The notes under the pieces: model-generated
Databases searched by the model: none
What the model saw: the letters and a program-made list of their open reading frames with translations, nothing else
Told to the model about the DNA's origin: nothing
Part shown: positions 14,820 to 17,884 of the stretch, piece by piece
Layout: every line of letters begins with the position of its first letter
How positions within the stretch are numbered: the first letter of the stretch is position 1
Source: UBA1181 sp963619325
Lineage (GTDB): Bacteria > Bacteroidota > Bacteroidia > Bacteroidales > Paludibacteraceae
Reading direction: 5' to 3'
DNA length: 17,884 nucleotides
Assembly: GCA_963619325.1 (NCBI GenBank)
Contig: CAVEVQ010000039.1
Span: 1-17,884 of the forward strand
Program-made: the position numbers and the translations under genes

Positions 14820-16410
14820 GAACATACAACTTGTCGTTTCTCCTAAACAGGCAGCCATCGATGCAGAGCTGAGAACAGAGATTAGTAAAAAAATCAATGT
14901 GAAGGTCTCTGCAATAGACTCTTACCAAATCGTAAAGAAATCTATCGATGCCCGAAAACGAGACGAGATAAAAGTCAACTTGACTCTCAACGTATACACT
15001 AACGGAACACAACCCGTTCCTATCGAGTATCCATTCCACTATCGAGACGTGAACAACGCCACACCCATCCTCATCGTGGGTGCTGGTCCGGCTGGTTTGT
15101 TCGCTGCCCTTCGTCTAATTGAGTTAGGCATGAAACCTATCATCATCGAACGAGGCAAAAAGGTGGAAGACCGCAAAAAAGACATCGCCCTGCTCGACCG
15201 CAACCAAGGTCTGAATGTAGAATCAAACTATTGTTTCGGAGAAGGAGGCGCCGGCACTTTCTCCGACGGAAAACTTTTCTCCCGTTCCAAAAAGAAAGGA
15301 GACTATAGCAAGATTCTACTCCGTTTCCACCAACATGGAGCTCAAGACGCTATTCTCTACGAAGCGCACCCACATATCGGAACAGACAAACTGCCATCCG
15401 TCATTAAAAATATGCGGGCGACGATAGAGCAATATGGCGGTGAAATCCATTTCGAAACGAAACTCAAAAAACTGCTCATCGAAGAGAAGCATATAAGAGG
15501 ACTTGAAACCACAGATGGTCAGACTTTTAAGGCTGACAACATCATCCTCGCTACAGGACACTCCGCAAGGGATGTCTACCAACTGTTAGCAGAACAAGGC
15601 ATCACTCTTGAAAGCAAAGGGTTCGCCATGGGCGTACGTGTTGAACACCCACAAATGCTAATCGACCAAATACAATATCACAGAAAGGACGGTCGCGGAG
15701 ACTATCTGCCTAGCGCAACCTATAATCTTGTCACCCAAGTGGATGGTCGTGGAGTCTATTCTTTCTGTATGTGTCCAGGAGGCTTCATCGTGCCTGCATC
15801 AACCAATGAGAAAGAGTGTGTAGTCAACGGAATGTCGCCTTCTAACCGAAACTCTAAATATGCCAACTCCGGCATCGTCGTAGAAATCCGCCCTGAGGAT
15901 TTCTCTGAAGGGGAATTGTCTCAGTATAAGAAATACGGCATCCTCGCAGGTCTCAAATTTCAAGAAGACTACGAGCGACTCTCCTTTGAAAACGGAGACG
16001 GAGACAAAGCCATCGCTCCCGCACAACGTCTAAAAGATTTCGTTCATAACACTTTATCAGAGGATTTACCCAAGACATCTTACTTTCCAGGTGTCAAATC
16101 TTCGGATATCCACAAGTGGATGCCTCCGTTTATCTGCAAACGTCTTCAACAAGGGTTCAAATATTTTGACACGAAGATGCACGGTTTCCTGACCAACAAC
16201 GCCATCATCATCGGCGTGGAATCAAGAACCTCGTCCCCCCTCCGCATACCAAGAGACCCTAACACTCTTGAACACATTGAAATCAAGGGACTCTACCCTT
16301 GTGGAGAGGGAGCAGGCTATGCGGGCGGTATCACCTCCTCTGCTGTCGATGGCGAACGTTGCGCTGAACTTATCGCTGATAAGCAAAAACAAAATCAAGA
16401 AAACAAATGA
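14809..16410 (+). CDS. FAD-dependent oxidoreductase of the COG2509 type
   Basis: A 533-residue flavoprotein. An N-terminal domain of about 80 residues precedes the dinucleotide-binding motif ILIVGAGPAGLFAAL (GAGPAG at 91-96), ending at an acidic residue in IIIERG as for FAD. CFGEGGAGTFSDGKL (142-156) and the C-terminal CGEGAGYAGGITSSAVDG (498-515) are hallmark stretches of the uncharacterised FAD-dependent dehydrogenases (COG2509, HI0933-like relatives). There is no signal peptide, so it is cytoplasmic. The electron acceptor and substrate of this family are not established as far as I know. The gene begins inside the response-regulator gene and its TGA overlaps the ATG of the Mur ligase gene (ATGA), so all three should be made in step. 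Confidence 0.92.
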   Translation: MSIKNIQLVVSPKQAAIDAELRTEISKKINVKVSAIDSYQIVKKSIDARKRDEIKVNLTLNVYTNGTQPVPIEYPFHYRDVNNATPILIVGAGPAGLFAALRLIELGMKPIIIERGKKVEDRKKDIALLDRNQGLNVESNYCFGEGGAGTFSDGKLFSRSKKKGDYSKILLRFHQHGAQDAILYEAHPHIGTDKLPSVIKNMRATIEQYGGEIHFETKLKKLLIEEKHIRGLETTDGQTFKADNIILATGHSARDVYQLLAEQGITLESKGFAMGVRVEHPQMLIDQIQYHRKDGRGDYLPSATYNLVTQVDGRGVYSFCMCPGGFIVPASTNEKECVVNGMSPSNRNSKYANSGIVVEIRPEDFSEGELSQYKKYGILAGLKFQEDYERLSFENGDGDKAIAPAQRLKDFVHNTLSEDLPKTSYFPGVKSSDIHKWMPPFICKRLQQGFKYFDTKMHGFLTNNAIIIGVESRTSSPLRIPRDPNTLEHIEIKGLYPCGEGAGYAGGITSSAVDGERCAELIADKQKQNQENK

Positions 16411-17786
16411 ATAATAATTTCGACTATACACAATACAAGCATTTTTTCTTTGTAGGAATAGGTGGTACAGGCATGAGTGCCATTGCCCAATACCTCAAAG
16501 GATTAGGGAAGGAAGTGTCGGGAAGCGACCGTCTTTTCAAACCTGAACAGAAAATGGTGATTCAGGAGCAGTTTGAGAAGATGGGCATTCAATGTTTCAA
16601 CCAAGATGCCTCTGGTGTAACCTCTGACGTGGATGTTTTGGTGATTTCAACGGCTATCGAGGAAACCAACGTTGAACTACAGAAAGCAAAAATTCTGAAC
16701 ATTCCCGTTGTGAAACGTTCAGAATTGCTCGCCTCTATATCTCGCACCAAACGCACCATCGCCGTAGGTGGAACATCAGGGAAATCAACCACCACCGCAA
16801 TGATCTTCCATATTTTAGAAGAGAACGGCGTTTCCCCCTCTTTGATGAGTGGTGCTGGTCTAACTTCCTTGCAAGAGAAAGGATTGCCTGGCAACGCATG
16901 GGTAGGCAAAAGCGATTGGCTGGTCATTGAGGCAGACGAGTCTGACGGCTCTATCGTCAACTACACATCCGAGATTGCACTCCTGCTCAATATGGACCGC
17001 GACCACAAGGAATATGCCGAGTTGACGGAACTCTTTAAAACTTTCCGTTCTCATACAACAGGAAGGTTCATCACCAACCAATCTCACCCAATGAGTGCAG
17101 AGTTGTCCGTCAACCGCCAATATGACTTCGGAGTGGAGACAGACTGCGGTTACAAAGGAACTGATTTCGCACAAAATGGTTTTTCAATTTCTTTCAAGTG
17201 CAATGGAGAGACCGCACAAATACCAGTCATCGGTCGCCATAACATGGAGAATGCATTGGCAGCTATTGCAGCGAGCAATGCCGTCGGTGTTTCAATAGAA
17301 GATGCGATTAAAGCGTTGACGAACTACCGTGGCATCTACCGACGCACGCAGTTGGTAGGTGTGAAAAAAGGCATCACTGTGATAGACGACTTCGCCCACA
17401 ATCCCGCCGAGGTGGTATGCGCAATAAGAGCCTGTCAAACCATTGGCAAGCGAGTCTTCGCATGGTTCCAACCCCACGGGTTCGGTCCGTTAAAGTTCAT
17501 GCATAAGGAGTTGGAACAAGATGTCACCGCCGTACTTCGTCCACAAGACCTTTTTCTCCTCTCCGACGTCTACTACGCAGGAGGCACCGTCACCAAAGAA
17601 GTAACCTCTTCCGACGTAGTCGCTGAAATCAAGAAACACAGCACCCAAGTAGCATATTTCGCCAACCGCTCCGACATACTACCTTACCTCAAAACAAACG
17701 CTAAAGAAGGTGATGTCATCTTAGTGATGGGCGCACGCGACACCACGCTGTCAGCATTTGCAGGAGAGATATTGGAAAATATATAA
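16407..17786 (+). CDS. MurC/Mpl-type Mur ligase (divergent paralogue)
   Basis: A 459-residue ATP-dependent ligase with three domains. The N-terminal Rossmann part starts with FVGIGGTGMSAIAQYL (GIGGTGMSA at 17-25), the MurC-like UDP-sugar binding motif. The central ATPase has the P-loop GTSGKSTTT (122-130), where MurC and Mpl usually have GTHGKTTT, followed by EADESDGS (175-182) and DRDH (197-200). GRHNMENALAA (276-286), YRRTQLVG, DDFAHNPAEV (327-336) and FQPHGFGP belong to the C-terminal domain. MurC adds L-Ala to UDP-MurNAc and Mpl attaches a recycled tripeptide; this protein is shorter and more divergent than typical MurC, so I do not assign either name. It lies outside any dcw cluster, which argues for a paralogue rather than the housekeeping MurC. 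It ends the operon; no clear terminator hairpin is seen after the TAA. Confidence 0.85.
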   Translation: MNNNFDYTQYKHFFFVGIGGTGMSAIAQYLKGLGKEVSGSDRLFKPEQKMVIQEQFEKMGIQCFNQDASGVTSDVDVLVISTAIEETNVELQKAKILNIPVVKRSELLASISRTKRTIAVGGTSGKSTTTAMIFHILEENGVSPSLMSGAGLTSLQEKGLPGNAWVGKSDWLVIEADESDGSIVNYTSEIALLLNMDRDHKEYAELTELFKTFRSHTTGRFITNQSHPMSAELSVNRQYDFGVETDCGYKGTDFAQNGFSISFKCNGETAQIPVIGRHNMENALAAIAASNAVGVSIEDAIKALTNYRGIYRRTQLVGVKKGITVIDDFAHNPAEVVCAIRACQTIGKRVFAWFQPHGFGPLKFMHKELEQDVTAVLRPQDLFLLSDVYYAGGTVTKEVTSSDVVAEIKKHSTQVAYFANRSDILPYLKTNAKEGDVILVMGARDTTLSAFAGEILENI

Positions 17787-17884
17787 GGGAATATTAAGAG
17801 TGAACGCACAAGGTATGAGTAGTAAAAGTAATTATTGCTGTCCGCTAAAACTTTTTGAACCCGCAAAAGATAGGGCTGGATTCC
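17787..17884. other. Unassigned tail, no gene recognised
   Basis: These 98 bases carry no convincing reading frame or terminator hairpin. The stretch TGTCCGCTAAAACTTTTTG near 17838-17856 reminds me of the ends of some Bacteroidota insertion sequences, but this is memory of a pattern, not a match I can prove; the partner repeat would lie outside the window. Confidence 0.2.

Noticed and set aside
1..17884. CRISPR arrays, tRNA or rRNA genes, long direct repeats
   Set aside because: None was recognised on reading either strand; the gaps between genes are too short (265 bp at most) for an rRNA operon and show no regularly spaced repeats.

Overview
The window looks like a piece of a Bacteroidales (Bacteroidota) chromosome. 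Signs are moderate GC, promoters of the Bacteroidota form TTTG-N19-TAnnTTTG, an alpha-2-macroglobulin-like lipoprotein, a PorT-like outer-membrane barrel, a LytS/LytTR two-component pair and a secreted endonuclease/exonuclease/phosphatase protein. All family calls come from reading motifs by eye; no database search was possible. I see no tRNA, rRNA, CRISPR array or complete insertion sequence.

Left part (1-7536). The extreme left edge holds the 3' end of a C5-cytosine DNA methyltransferase gene on the + strand. It converges on a tightly linked minus-strand pair: an outer-membrane beta-barrel gene followed 3 nt later by a radical SAM protein with extra C-terminal cysteines. Next comes a very large minus-strand gene (1814 aa) for a bacterial alpha-2-macroglobulin lipoprotein. 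It has its own intrinsic terminator, and the usual thioester motif appears to be lost.

Middle part (7537-10304). prfA (release factor 1) is on the minus strand with its own terminator. It is divergent from a small exported rhodanese. After the rhodanese lies a 26-codon scrap that encodes almost exactly motif I of a C5 DNA methyltransferase, then a small beta-class carbonic anhydrase. A 265-bp gap follows. It holds a stem-loop over the carbonic anhydrase stop codon and a textbook Bacteroidota promoter.

Right part (10305-17786). Six + strand genes sit with gaps of 36 nt or less, or overlapping, and probably form one operon from that promoter: a beta-helix lipoprotein, a secreted endonuclease/exonuclease/phosphatase protein, a LytS-type histidine kinase, a LytTR response regulator, a COG2509-type FAD-dependent oxidoreductase and a divergent MurC/Mpl-type Mur ligase. 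The last three overlap by 11 and 4 nt. The mix of surface proteins, a sensor-regulator pair and a muropeptide-type ligase hints at a cell-envelope role, but that is inference. The final ~100 bases hold no recognisable gene.

Most worth a second look: the methyltransferase motif-I scar, the thioester-less macroglobulin without a visible pbpC partner, the Mur ligase with an altered P-loop coupled to the COG2509 flavoprotein, the barrel/radical-SAM pair, and an abrupt base-composition switch inside the histidine kinase gene.
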